From the NCBI GenBank assembly GCA_023374045.1, contig CM041779.1, forward strand, positions 1,054,001 through 1,118,000: a stretch of DNA of 64,000 nucleotides, read 5' to 3'. Position numbers and translations under genes: made by a program. The stretch comes from Limonium bicolor (Eukaryota > Streptophyta > Magnoliopsida > Caryophyllales > Plumbaginaceae). This document shows positions 11,311-20,929 of this stretch, piece by piece. Each line of letters starts with the position of its first letter. The first letter of the stretch is position 1. A model generated the notes under the pieces. That model was not told where the DNA came from, did not search any database, and saw only the letters and a program-made list of their open reading frames with translations.

Positions 11311-11838
11311 AACCACGACGTAGCAAGCAAGAGTAACTAATACGAACGGTCGACTATCGAATTGTCTTCCTTAGTAGATACTGAACCTTGTATGTGTATG
11401 TAAGTATTGTTGAATGTATAGTGTATAATTGTATGTATGTAGCATGTAAAATGAAACTCCATGTATATCCGACCCAAAGTAGTCGGCGTACCGCGGTAGC
11501 ACGACGGTATATGCGAATTTTCATATGCGCGAAGCTGACCCCCTAGGGGGACCGTTTTTAGTGGGCAGGTATTCGAAGTGACACCGTTCGAGAGAGTAGG
11601 ACGGGGACTGCTACCTAAGCATGGGTAGTGAGTAAGGAATTGTATTTGTAACGTATTATGAATTGGAAGTGTAAACTGTTATCGGTAATGAAGGATCGTA
11701 GTATACTCGGTTATAGTAATGTATTGGAGTTGTAACCGAATTATGGATGAGTAAGCAATGGGAAGTATGGCATTGTGTAGAGTACTCGGTATGTTCAAAT
11801 TCATCAGACCGATAGTATGTAGTATTGTAACACGCCTT

Positions 11839-11860
11839 GTTAGTCACATGGGTGACTAAC
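11839..11860 (+). repeat. Terminal hairpin of the 4.4-kb solo LTR
   Basis: GTTAGTCAC, loop ATGG, GTGACTAAC: perfect 9-bp stem ending 94 nt before the LTR end. Counterparts: 57938-57959, 37706-37727, 46151-46172, 6396-6417. Confidence 0.85.
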
Positions 11861-11954
11861 GGCTTTGTACACCCGCCGTTATGTATGTAGTATCCGACCC
11901 TGCGAAGGTAAGTATTTGTACAGTAATGACGGTATTAGCGGTAGGGGTGTAACA

Positions 11955-11959
11955 GTGGT
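11955..11959. repeat. Target site duplication GTGGT, right copy
   Basis: Right flank of the 4.4-kb solo LTR. Confidence 0.92.
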
Positions 11960-12036
11960 AAGAGGTACAATTTGGTCATAGTCGATGATTATTCTAGATG
12001 GACCTGGGTCATTTTTTCGATACGCCTTCAAGCCTA
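11960..12036 (+). pseudogene. Copia integrase fragment continued
   Basis: This reads KRYNLVIVDDYSRWTWVIF, the usual continuation of the copia integrase core after the MDLVGP motif, with its second conserved VDDYSR block. It resumes in frame with 7540 once the solo LTR and one GTGGT copy are removed. The integrase then stops abruptly at about 12036, next to unrelated coding DNA, so most of pol has been deleted. Confidence 0.85.
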
Positions 12037-12046
12037 TCTACGTTCC

Positions 12047-13578
12047 ATGGCAACACCACAACCCACGACCACCGTCAACAACCCATCCCCCATAAAAACA
12101 GAAACCCCGCCGCACTCCATCCACACTTCCTCCCCACAACAAACACCGCCATCAGCCGTCCCGACAGAGGTCATTGAGACCGATGCCGAGGAAATCACCC
12201 CACTCCAAACCGATCCACCACTAGCCAAACCACAGTCATCTCCCTCACCACCACCATAGCAAAACCCTAAACTCGACAACTCTGAACAACCCATCCACTC
12301 CCTCCAACCATCTCTCGACAAATCCGTAACCCCAACTCCGCCGCCATCCCCAAAGCCTAAACCCCACAAACGCAAATCCACAATCCATCGTCCCACAGCC
12401 AAACGTGTCCTACGCTCCAGTACCAAACCCCCACCCGCCTCGTCCACCACAGTCTCTTCTGCCATCGGTGAGTCCTCCTCAGTTCAAGAGTTGCACACGG
12501 CGCCTACTGTAAGTCACGACACCTCCACCGGTGCGACTTCGACAAGGACTCAGAAGCTCCCGAAGCCACAACGTCGCAGTTCCAAGATTGACCCATTCGC
12601 GCAAAGCTACATGGTCTCCGGTCGTGCTGAGGACCGCAATCTTGTCAAGGGTAAATTTCTTGATTTCACCTGGGCACTCTCTACTCATCTTGGCGACTTG
12701 GTTAAAATGCTAGAGGCACAGGGTTGGACACATCTGTTTTTGGAGGTTTCGGAGTGGTTCTTGCAGAAGTCTATTGATTTTTATCAAAATCTTGTTATTA
12801 GAAATGGTGCGGCCCAGTCTTTCGTAAAATCCACTGCCATTTTCTTTGATCTTTCAAAATTGTCTGAAATCCTCGAAGTCCCTCACACTGGTTTAAAAGT
12901 TTATGACAAAGGAGTCCTTCTTGAAATCCCCGGAGTCCCACACACAAAAATCTATCGTCTTTTCTCCTACAAAAGAAAAGTGGGATCTCCAATACCAAGG
13001 GGGGATCTTTCAATTCTCCACCAACTCCTTCACATTCTAGTCATTAAAAATATTGTTCCCCTAAAGGAAGGTAACCAAGTAGTCAACTCCCTTGATTTGT
13101 CAATCATGTATTGTATCCTGCACTGTCACCCTCTCGATCTGGCCTATTTAATTCTCAATCATATGGCCCACTCCGCCGATACTCCTAAGCACTCCCTAGG
13201 ATATGTCTTTTGGCTCCCCAGGGTGTTTGAATACTTTCAGTTACCGTTGAAGCAATTGACGACGGAGTCCATCGAGGAGATCGACACCATAAATCTCCGA
13301 TATCTCAACAGGCTCACCTCGATCGACGAATCCCAGCTGCTGCCTCCATCGAGCACTCCAGTCACGCCTGCGCTCTCCACTCAACAAGAGACGACCGATC
13401 CAAACAACCTCCTCAACTCATGGAGAAGATCAACCAACTCATTACTCAGGCGGGAGAGTTGGCCCAGAGCAACTCAAAGATGCTGGAGAGACTAACTGGG
13501 ATCGAGACGGCTGTGGCTTCGATACAGGACGGACTCTTTGACCTTCAAGCCTCAATCAACCCCATCCCTGACTCATAG
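12047..13578 (+). pseudogene. Extra retrotransposon ORF in envelope position, 'putative plant transposon protein' type
   Basis: The frame starts MATPQPTTTVNN, with a long Pro/Thr/Ser-rich N-terminus and a basic patch (KPHKRKSTIHRPTAKRVLRS). A globular part follows, about residues 180-430, with GWTHLFLEVSEWFLQKSIDF, KLSEILEVP and YVFWLPRVFEYF. This layout resembles the 'putative plant transposon protein' domain found as an extra ORF in Sirevirus-lineage copias; that is family knowledge recalled, not searched. An in-frame TAG lies at 12257-12259. Near 13405 the frame shifts: the original continues in another frame as a coiled-coil-like tail (NQLITQAGELAQSNSKMLE) to a TAG at 13576-13578. The function of these ORFs is unknown. 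Confidence 0.65.
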
Positions 13579-13699
13579 ATTACCTAGTGTGTGTGTGTGG
13601 TGCTATAACTTAGGTCGTTTTTAAGTTCTAAACACTGTTTATGGATTGTTCATGACTTCTGTGACTGACTTGGTGTGACTGATACGACTTCCCTCTGAT

Positions 13700-14062
13700 G
13701 AAAGCAAAAGGGGGAAGCGGTGAATCCCGTCTGGTGTACGGGAAACTCTTTTGTGCTTTGAATTGCTTTTAAGTTTTTGCTGCTGGACTGTGCGGATACG
13801 TGATTATCTGCCTGCTTGACTATGCTCATTACTGCCTATGCTTACTATCTGTCTTCTTATTATGCTATTATCTGCCTGAAGTCTCTCAACGATTAAGGGG
13901 GAACCACAATGGAGTCTCTGGACTATGAAACTTTTTTATGCTTCGATTAAGGGGGAACTTCGACAAGGTCGGTTCCTCTAGTTCTTTGTGTTTCTGTCTT
14001 TTTCAGGATTGACTCAATCGGGATTCACGGTGGTTTGCTATCATCAGCAACAAGGGGGAAAC
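13700..14062 (+). other. Multiple poly-purine tracts before the copia LTR
   Basis: AAAAGGGGGAAG near 13706, TTAAGGGGGAA near 13893 and 13947, and CAAGGGGGAAAC at 14050-14061, the last abutting the LTR. The poly-purine tract primes plus-strand DNA synthesis. Several copies in tandem are a known Sirevirus trait. Confidence 0.75.
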
Positions 14063-14806
14063 TGTTGGAACATGAAGGTGTCGCTGAGATAGTCAATCGT
14101 CTCGACGGAGTCACTCGTCTACGACAAAACACAAAGAACGAGATCCGTACCAAAATACAACAGAGTCCGCGCAACTAAAGAAGCACGAAGGACTCGATCA
14201 TGTCGTTGTGATAATTATGGAACGAAAGCGTCAATGCGCTAACGCACCAACGGTCACAAGACTGCCTCAGTTGACTCTGAAGATTGTGGCCTAAGACTGA
14301 CACGAAGTTGCTCAGCACGCGTCCACTAAGTTGGTTACGGAAATCTCGGAACTGACTCTTCTAACTGTTGCACTTAGAGATAGTATAAATAGGCTTGTAA
14401 TAGTTAGTTTTTCTACACGCTTCAAGAGATAGCTACAATAAGAGTTTAGAGAGAGAGCTACATTCCGACTTAGAGAGAGAATTAGTACTACATTCTGTTT
14501 GAGCTTCTAGATAGACTCTCCCTAGGAAGATCCTAGTTTCACTACATTGTCATCGAGCGCTGATTATATATTGTATAGGGTAAGTGAGTGAGAAACCCAC
14601 AAGTAGATTTATCTACGAAGGGGGCATAGTATAGTGTGTTTTTATTTTGGCCCACAAATAAAAAGAACTTATTTTGTGTATCTTGTTGAGTTTCCCGGAG
14701 TCCGTCAAGCTTTTCAGTGTTGTTCCAAATAAGTTTCACTAAGTCCGTGTTACGCCTTAACTTCAAAGAGAATCGCTTCCGCACATTATAGTTCAACTAA
14801 GTGTCT
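14063..14806 (+). repeat. 3' LTR of the Sirevirus-like copia
   Basis: Starts TGTTGGAACATGAAGG directly after the last poly-purine tract, has a TATA box at 14384 and ends near a CA at about 14805. The end is uncertain because there is no second LTR to compare with. Confidence 0.65.
14384..14391 (+). promoter_or_regulatory. TATA box of the copia LTR
   Basis: TATAAATA, 322 bp into the LTR, followed by an AG-rich leader of the kind seen in R regions. Confidence 0.6.
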
Positions 14807-16417
14807 TCACATTCCAAGTACTTTTGTCTTCTTACTTTGATTGAGTCAAACCATCTCACATACTCACACCTTGAGTTGGTTTGAGTCAGCCATCCGATCC
14901 TACAACTAATAGTAGTGCTCCTTTGCCAGGGGTCTGCAGAGACCTGGCGGCCGTAGCCATGCACCAACAGCAGTGCCCTCTGACCAACGATTGTATCCGG
15001 CTCGTTGGAGTTTCCATGTCGTTGGAGTTTACAAAAACCATTTTCATTCTCATCATCCATAACTCGATTCGAGTTTTATGTACATAATTGGCTAACTTCA
15101 TTAATCGTCACGCGCAATTGAAATCGCAGAATAGAAGACAATTAATTTCATAATAACAACATATAACACACATATCATTCTTGTCATGCATTCACACAGA
15201 TATCTGAACCCGAGGAAGCCCTCAGGAACATTCGGACCATACAATAACGTACCGTACACCGATGTACAATGCTAGCGTGACGAGTCACGCTTACCCTTTA
15301 CTCTTCTAAAGCTCGAACCCCGTACCCGGTCTACTGGAATATATATCTAACATTAGTGTCCATGTCTCGGATCCCTCTAATCATCCTATAATAATTCTCA
15401 ACCTTGTCCCGTAATTAACCCCTTAACCGGTTATTCGTTTTGTCTCGGGTTTTCGTTAAGCCTCGGTTTTAGGTTCCATTATCTCCATAGTTGTAAGAGT
15501 ATGGTATTTAGTGTTGTAATAGTATTTATTACTTAGGAGTTAAATTCATTAATAACTCATGTGTTACTGAGGTGCACGCATGCATGGATATAGTTTACGT
15601 ACGTGCATGCATGGGATTAGATTCTTTAGTTATACGTTATAGTTTACGTACTTATACTTACGTGCATGCATAGATAACTATATATAAATTTACGCATGCA
15701 TATAATATTGTTTGTTATTATACTTCATTTGACTCAATTACATACCACTTAGTGTATTGGTCAACTTGGTTTGACTCGGTTCATGTTTCAAGTCAACGTT
15801 ACATTATAGTCGATATTTATTGACCAACTACATCATATTATAACACTTGTAATTATATTTCCAATTCATGGTTCCTCCCACATTAACCTTATATGATTCA
15901 TCAATCATATTATATCCTTACTTCATATTATAAATTCACAATGTGAATTATAAGGTTTCCCCTAATGAATTAATTCATCATTTCATGTGGAGTTCACATT
16001 TATTTATTTGTGTCTTCCATTCACCAACCTCTTATTAAGAATTTCTCTTAATATTACCCAAGGTATTCTACACATCATTATGTTCCTCATATTATAAGGT
16101 TTCTAACTACATATTATACTTCCCAAATTTCCAACTTAAACCCATTATTTTATGTGATTGTTTATAAGGTATTTTTATACCATAATAACATCCTTATAAT
16201 ATATTCTCTTATACTTTAGTATAATGTTACACTATGCCATTCTAAACCTTATTTTATATTTTGTCTATATTTTCATAATTTTGAACCAGCCCATAATTCT
16301 TTCGGAAATCTCAATTTCTTCCCCATTCATTTTTGTTTATTTATAAAATCAACCCAAACATTATTCTTGTCACATTTCCACCCTTATTTAATTTATAACC
16401 TAAGATTTCAAACATTA

Positions 16418-16451
<34 letters not shown>

Positions 16452-19400
16452 TTGTGCATGCGAACAACACTTGTATATTTTTTTCTCCAGAATTATTCTA
16501 CTAGTCCACAACTTCCTTTTATTTGCATATTGCCCCTTTTTATTTTGTAAACTTACAATTTCATACCTAAACTTTATATTATACATATCAATTATTTAAA
16601 TTACAATTTTGACCCCAGTTTTCTCTAGAATTTCGTACAGCCCCCTTAACTTCACTAAATCACATCTTTCAACCCAATTTTCGGTAATGTACAATATAGC
16701 CCCATAAGTTTTATAATTGTTACATTTTAACACTTAAGCTATGGATTATAATCCTTAATTAATTAAACCATTAAAACTAACCCAAAAATTCTTTTAATAT
16801 TTTCAAACAGACCCCTAGGGTCATGGTAATTATGCGCCAGCCCATATAATCTTGGTAATTACATAATAACCCCACTTCTTTTTATAATTGTTATTTTTAA
16901 CCTAATATTTCATTAAACTATCAAGATAATTATTTTTATTATTTTAATTTGGTTAAACCTCACATGTGGTCAAGGTTGACCACCCAAAATGCTCCTTTGA
17001 CCCATCTTTCTATAATTTACCACTTGCCCCCAATTTTTCTAGTTTTACATTTATCCCCTTTAATTTTATATAACTTATATTTTATGTTTTCTAAAATTCT
17101 TAAAACAACCCTCTCAGTTTTTAATTAGGTTTGGTACCCTATATTTTATTTAATTACGGTTTGGTCCCCATACATAAGTCTCTTGTTTATTTAAATACTT
17201 ATAAAGTTTATAATTTATTTAAATCATATTATGACCTTATAAATTCACCAATATTTACCTAAAATGTTCCTAAGTAGTCATGTTCACTAAATTTATGTTT
17301 TTGCACCAGAATTTTATATAATTCCTTTTCCCATCCCAAAACTTAATAATTATCATGTAAAGCTTTAAATAAACATACTAACATGGCCTAAACACATGAC
17401 CTTAAACATAACATAATATTAATTATAAAATGACATTAAAATGTCGCAAATAGCATTATAGTCGGCTTGCTACAAAAATTTTACTTAGCTTCTTTAAATC
17501 ATTTTTCTTCCATTTTAACTTATAACCTTAACCTTAATAAGTCACTAGCACCTAGTTTCACTAGTCAAACACTTAACCATTAATTACTACACATATTTAG
17601 GATTTAAATAGCACACTCATTCACCTATGTTCTCGGCCTTATATTAATTTTCAAGCTAGTAAACTTTAAGACATTAAAGGGTGTTAAGCATAATTACCTT
17701 AGTATAATCACAAGGAATTTTCCCCCAGCTCTTGCAACCTCTCGGCATTATCTGTATATGTACCTTAGGTTAGATTTTTATACATAAAACCAAGCTTAAA
17801 TCATGAACATAGTCTTTAGGATTTTGATTAAAGATTTACCTCTTAAGACTTGATATTTCTCTTGGAAATCAGCCCCACACCTCACGGTACTTTAGGGTGA
17901 ATAAATATGCATTCAGTGACCATGAATACCAAGAAAAAGTGTTAGGTTAATGACTCCTCTAAGTAGATATTTTAAGGAACCTTTAAGCATGAATTTTTGA
18001 CATTAAGAGAATGTCTTTACCTTGAGTTTTGGAGAGGTTCTCAAGCAGTTTTTTTGGACATCTACAGCAAGGAGAATAGCTTCAGTTTTGTGTAGGAAAA
18101 AAAGGGGAAATGAGGGCTTGAACAACCATGGAGGGTTACGATTCTACCTTCCTTTTGAAGCTCTTTAATGGGTGTTTGGATCAGCTTCTTGGCTCGTTGA
18201 AAGGAGCTGGAAACACCCTCCTTTTATGTATACAAAGAGGTAGAAGAAGGTGTAAGGTGGAGTCTATTTTTGGACATGAATGAAGAAGAAAGGAAGAATG
18301 TGTTCTAATGCATCTTTTCTTACCTTGACTTGTGCTAGTCCTTTCCCCTTGTTTTCTTCAAGTTTTCAATGGCCCATGCTCTTTGGATTTTAGGACATAA
18401 TGAGGAGGAGGGATTAATGGAGGTTTTTGTGTAAGAAAATGAGGTATTTAGGTAGAAAGCACTTAAAACTCCATGGATGGACTTAGAGCTTTGAGAAGAA
18501 GGATGAAGATGGTGCTTGTTGGTGTTGTTGATGTCGGATGGAAAGGGGGGGAATGCTTCCTAGAGAAAGGGCATGGGCAAGAGGAGGAAAGATGGTGAGT
18601 ATGGGTATTAGAAGAGGAGAAAGGTCTCAAAGTAGGTAGCTAATGTACTTGGCTAGTTTCTTTTATTTCTAGATTGCCTTCTGATTTCTCTTTTCCTAAG
18701 CAGCAATTGAGTGGCATAGAGAGGATGCGATGGGGTTTAATCGATTGTGTGTTGGAAGAAAAGGGAAGAAAGGTAAGGTAAGGTACAAAATAACCATTAA
18801 TCTATGTAACTAGGTGTACTTGCTTCCTTAGTTTAAGTCTAATCCCACCTCTATGATTCTTCTTTTCTTACAAGTAGTAGCAGAGTGTATAGAGAAAGGT
18901 GGGGAAAAATCGGGTGTGTAGGAGAAGGATGGAAGAGAGGTAAGATAAGGTACAAGTAGTCTTTTTTTTTGTAAACTCTAGGTGTACTTGTTTCACTTTT
19001 GCTAATTTTGCTTTTCAAAACTCCCTCTCTTCTCTTTCTCATTGTTGGTCGGCTGCACATTTATGGGGGAGAAAGATTTTTGAATCTTATACATTAATGT
19101 TACACATTAATGGTGCATAATGAACTTATTCATGTGTTGAATGATACATGTGTTATTCTTGCTTTAGTGTGTATATATAAGTGTCTCTTGCACTTATAAT
19201 TTGTTTTGACCATATAAAATATTTTATATAATTTAATGAGTGATATTTGTGATATTTAATACATGTATTAATATGTTACATGAGTATTGATTTTAGGAGT
19301 TGATTTCTCCTTGGTAATGTTCTCTCTTTGATTAGAGATTTAATGTATGGTTTGGTGTCCATCTTGGACTATACATATTTATTTGTATATATGTATTTAG

Positions 19401-19504
19401 AGGTTATAATATTCTTTAGTGAATATTGCTTATTAGTCATAGTTGATCTCTTCACATTAATTAATCCTTCGTTAATTAGGGTAATTAATGTTTGGGGTAT
19501 CTCA
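14807..19504 (-). other. Main part of the reversed solo LTR, non-coding
   Basis: AT-rich, no coding region supported. It contains a hairpin near 14935 (GCCAGGGGTC..GACCTGGC), repeated ATGCATG words near 15585-15700, a TA-repeat microsatellite at 16416-16451 and GA-rich DNA near 18050-19060. The left limit of this piece is approximate, because the copia LTR end just before it could not be fixed. Confidence 0.6.
16416..16451. repeat. (TA)n microsatellite
   Basis: Nearly pure TA dinucleotide run interrupted by one CA. Confidence 0.9.
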
Positions 19505-19509
19505 CTACT
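19505..19509. repeat. Target site duplication CTACT, right copy
   Basis: Matches 6277-6281 and links two pieces of one insertion that are 13 kb apart. Confidence 0.85.
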
Positions 19510-19790
19510 TGTTTGCTAAGTTGTTGAAAACTATACTTGAAATATGTTCAAGACATTCCATCAACAATTTTCCAAGAGTTTTTCGTATGTCTTGCAATCT
19601 TTGGTAGGGGCTTCCACTACATCTCAAAGGCGATTTCAAGTTCAACTTGATCTTAACGATGTAAAGCTGGATAAGTAGGAGGTGTTTGTTGATACTGACA
19701 AGACTATCCTTGAATGTTCTTGTCATCTATTTGATTATCTTAGAGTTTTATGTTGTCATCTATTGTGTGTCACCACTAAATACCAGATTC
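19505..19790 (+). pseudogene. FRS pseudogene, block 2: end of transposase domain and SWIM zinc finger
   Basis: This resumes the FRS frame directly after the reversed LTR and its CTACT duplication. It reads NMFKTFHQQF, then the linker, then the SWIM zinc finger ECSCHLFDYLRVLCCHLL at 19710-19769. The four metal ligands (C-S-C and C-C-H) are all intact. The FRS order (transposase domain, SWIM finger) matches block 1. The frame is lost near 19775-19790, where the reversed copia remnant begins. Confidence 0.85.
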
Positions 19791-19877
19791 ATGTTCTGTT
19801 GTTTTGTCAACTTGTTGACAGACAACAAATTAAACCAAAATGTTGGAGCAAACAAAACATGCTTCAATTTCAGATTA

Positions 19878-20583
19878 CTACATAAGTGGACAGTTCCTAC
19901 ACTCAATTTTTCTTTTCTGACCATCAGGCAAAGTGATTTGACGATGCAAATTAAGTCTGTCTAATTCACTTATTAAAGTTATATTTCCAATAATGTGCTC
20001 AGGGGCACCAGAATCTAGTATCCACGTTGTTTTCAATTTCTTAGAGATGGCATCAGTTTCACTATGTAAGAAATAATCAGTAAATTGGTTGATGTTACCT
20101 ACGAAGTCACCAAAAATCTTACTGGAAATGTTGGTAGAAATCTTTCTTTGGTCGAGGAAGGACACGAGTTCTTCAAGCAGTTTGTTACTGAGGCCAGAGA
20201 CGGGTGATCTTCAGTATGCTGGTTTCCTTATTCTTATGATCTGGAGTGTTGATGGATGGTGAAATGACAATATTACTGTGGTTTTCTTAATTTTTGTTCA
20301 GCTTGCCGCTTGGGAACCCAATAATCCACCAACATTCAGCCCTCTTGTGACTAAATTTAGCGCGCATTTTGGTTGTTGTTTCTTCTTGATCCCACTCGGA
20401 TTACTGTTTGTGTTGGATTTGAGCAATTTCTTGGTTTCCCCTTTCGAATTGAAGTTTCTATTTCCTCCAGAAAATCTGCTGCTCAAGGCTATAGATTTCT
20501 CAGACTCGTGCTTGGTTTCGTGCAGGTTGCGATGCTTTTCATCTTGAGCGATAAGGGAGAAAGCTTGCTCGAGAGAAGGCGGT
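19878..20583 (-). pseudogene. Copia gag C-terminus, zinc knuckle and protease (reversed element)
   Basis: Downstream of the inserted copia the minus strand reads PPSLEQAFSLIAQDEKHRN and a basic Asn/Ser-rich linker (20298-20486). A broken CCHC zinc knuckle follows (HKRAECWWIIGFPSGK in the shifted frame). Then comes the aspartic protease TTWILDSGAPEHIIGN, with the catalytic Asp-Ser-Gly, at 19878-20165. The frame ends with a stop near 19878. The product would be the core structural protein and processing enzyme of the element. Confidence 0.8.
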
Positions 20584-20588
20584 GGGTT

Positions 20589-20871
20589 TATTGGACTATT
20601 GATTTGTTTCAGCCCACTTTATGGGCCCAAGTGAATTAGAGGAAGTTGAGTTATCTTCCAGTTTGTCAAGGTTTATATTTTGTTAAGTAGTTAAGATTTT
20701 CCTAGATTTTCTATCTAGATATTTTTATCTTTCCTTCAATATATAAGGATACTAGCCGATAGCTTTTGTAAGTAAGATATTCGATTCATAATAAAGTCAG
20801 TTTACATAACTCTTTACACGTCTTCATTATGATTTACAATCCAAAATCACAATACATTACAAAATCTATCA
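20589..20871 (+). repeat. 5' LTR of the full-length copia
   Basis: Starts TATTGGACTATTG and ends AAATCTATCA. Contains TATATAAGG at 20740-20748 as a likely TATA box. Note the non-canonical TA start. Confidence 0.88.
20740..20748 (+). promoter_or_regulatory. TATA box of the copia LTR
   Basis: TATATAAGG, 151 bp into the LTR, also present in the 3' LTR. Confidence 0.6.
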
Positions 20872-20886
20872 TGGTATCAAGAGCGC
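20872..20886 (+). promoter_or_regulatory. Primer-binding site of the full-length copia
   Basis: TGGTATCAAGAGCGC directly after the LTR; it is the initiator tRNA-Met complement TGGTATCAGAGC with one extra A. Confidence 0.75.
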
Positions 20887-20929
20887 TGAAGAGTTAATCA
20901 GTATTCCGGGTTGGAGCTTCATCGGCAGA

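Larger units (their letters stand above)
7546..11954 (+). mobile_element. Solo LTR, 4.4 kb (gypsy type)
   Basis: Begins TGAAATACCCCGAAC and ends GGGTGTAACA, flanked by GTGGT at 7541-7545 and 11955-11959. Removing it restores the copia integrase reading frame, which proves the borders. There is no primer-binding site, poly-purine tract or coding region inside, so it is a solo LTR. Contents in order: TC-rich leader (8180-8240), three AAGGTAA donor-like sites with GT at 8479, 8649 and 8839, three GC-rich hairpins (9701-9888), a conserved block CTCCGGTGAAAGGTATG (10214-10230), degenerate GAGTA repeats (11025-11310) and a terminal hairpin (11839-11860). Open frames within it have no domains. Confidence 0.93.
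7010..14806 (+). mobile_element. Defective Sirevirus-like Ty1/copia retrotransposon
   Basis: The left part keeps only the end of protease, the GAG-pre-integrase region and the start of integrase. Reverse transcriptase and RNase H are missing, and near 12036-12046 the integrase is joined to a downstream envelope-position ORF. The 3' non-coding part has four poly-purine tracts (near 13706, 13891, 13945 and 14051) before an LTR starting TGTTGGAAC at 14063. Repeated poly-purine tracts and an extra ORF after pol are described features of Sireviruses. No 5' LTR is present; the left boundary (about 7010) is a guess. It sits inside the reversed solo LTR and carries another solo LTR. Confidence 0.75.
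6282..19504 (-). mobile_element. Reversed solo LTR (gypsy type), split by a copia insertion
   Basis: The plus strand begins TGTAACACCCCTAATCC at 6282 and ends GGGGTATCTCA at 19504: a reversed LTR with 5' end TGAGATACCCC and 3' end GGGGTGTTACA. The 5-bp target duplication CTACT is present on both sides (6277-6281 and 19505-19509). This joins two pieces, 6282 to about 7010 and about 14807 to 19504, into one LTR of roughly 5.4 kb. A defective Sirevirus-like copia lies between them. It inserted into the FRS pseudogene. There is no internal domain, so it is a solo LTR. It holds a terminal hairpin at 6396-6417 and splice-donor-like sites on the minus strand near 18323, 18020, 17839 and 17697. Confidence 0.82.

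Noticed and set aside
10643..11330. Three overlapping open frames rich in Tyr, Leu and Ser on the minus strand
   Set aside because: All frames are open because of the GAGTA-rich repeat in the solo LTR; no domain, no conserved motif.
12034..12465. 143-residue Gly/Val-rich open frame on the minus strand
   Set aside because: It is the shadow of the Pro/Thr-rich N-terminus of the plus-strand extra ORF.
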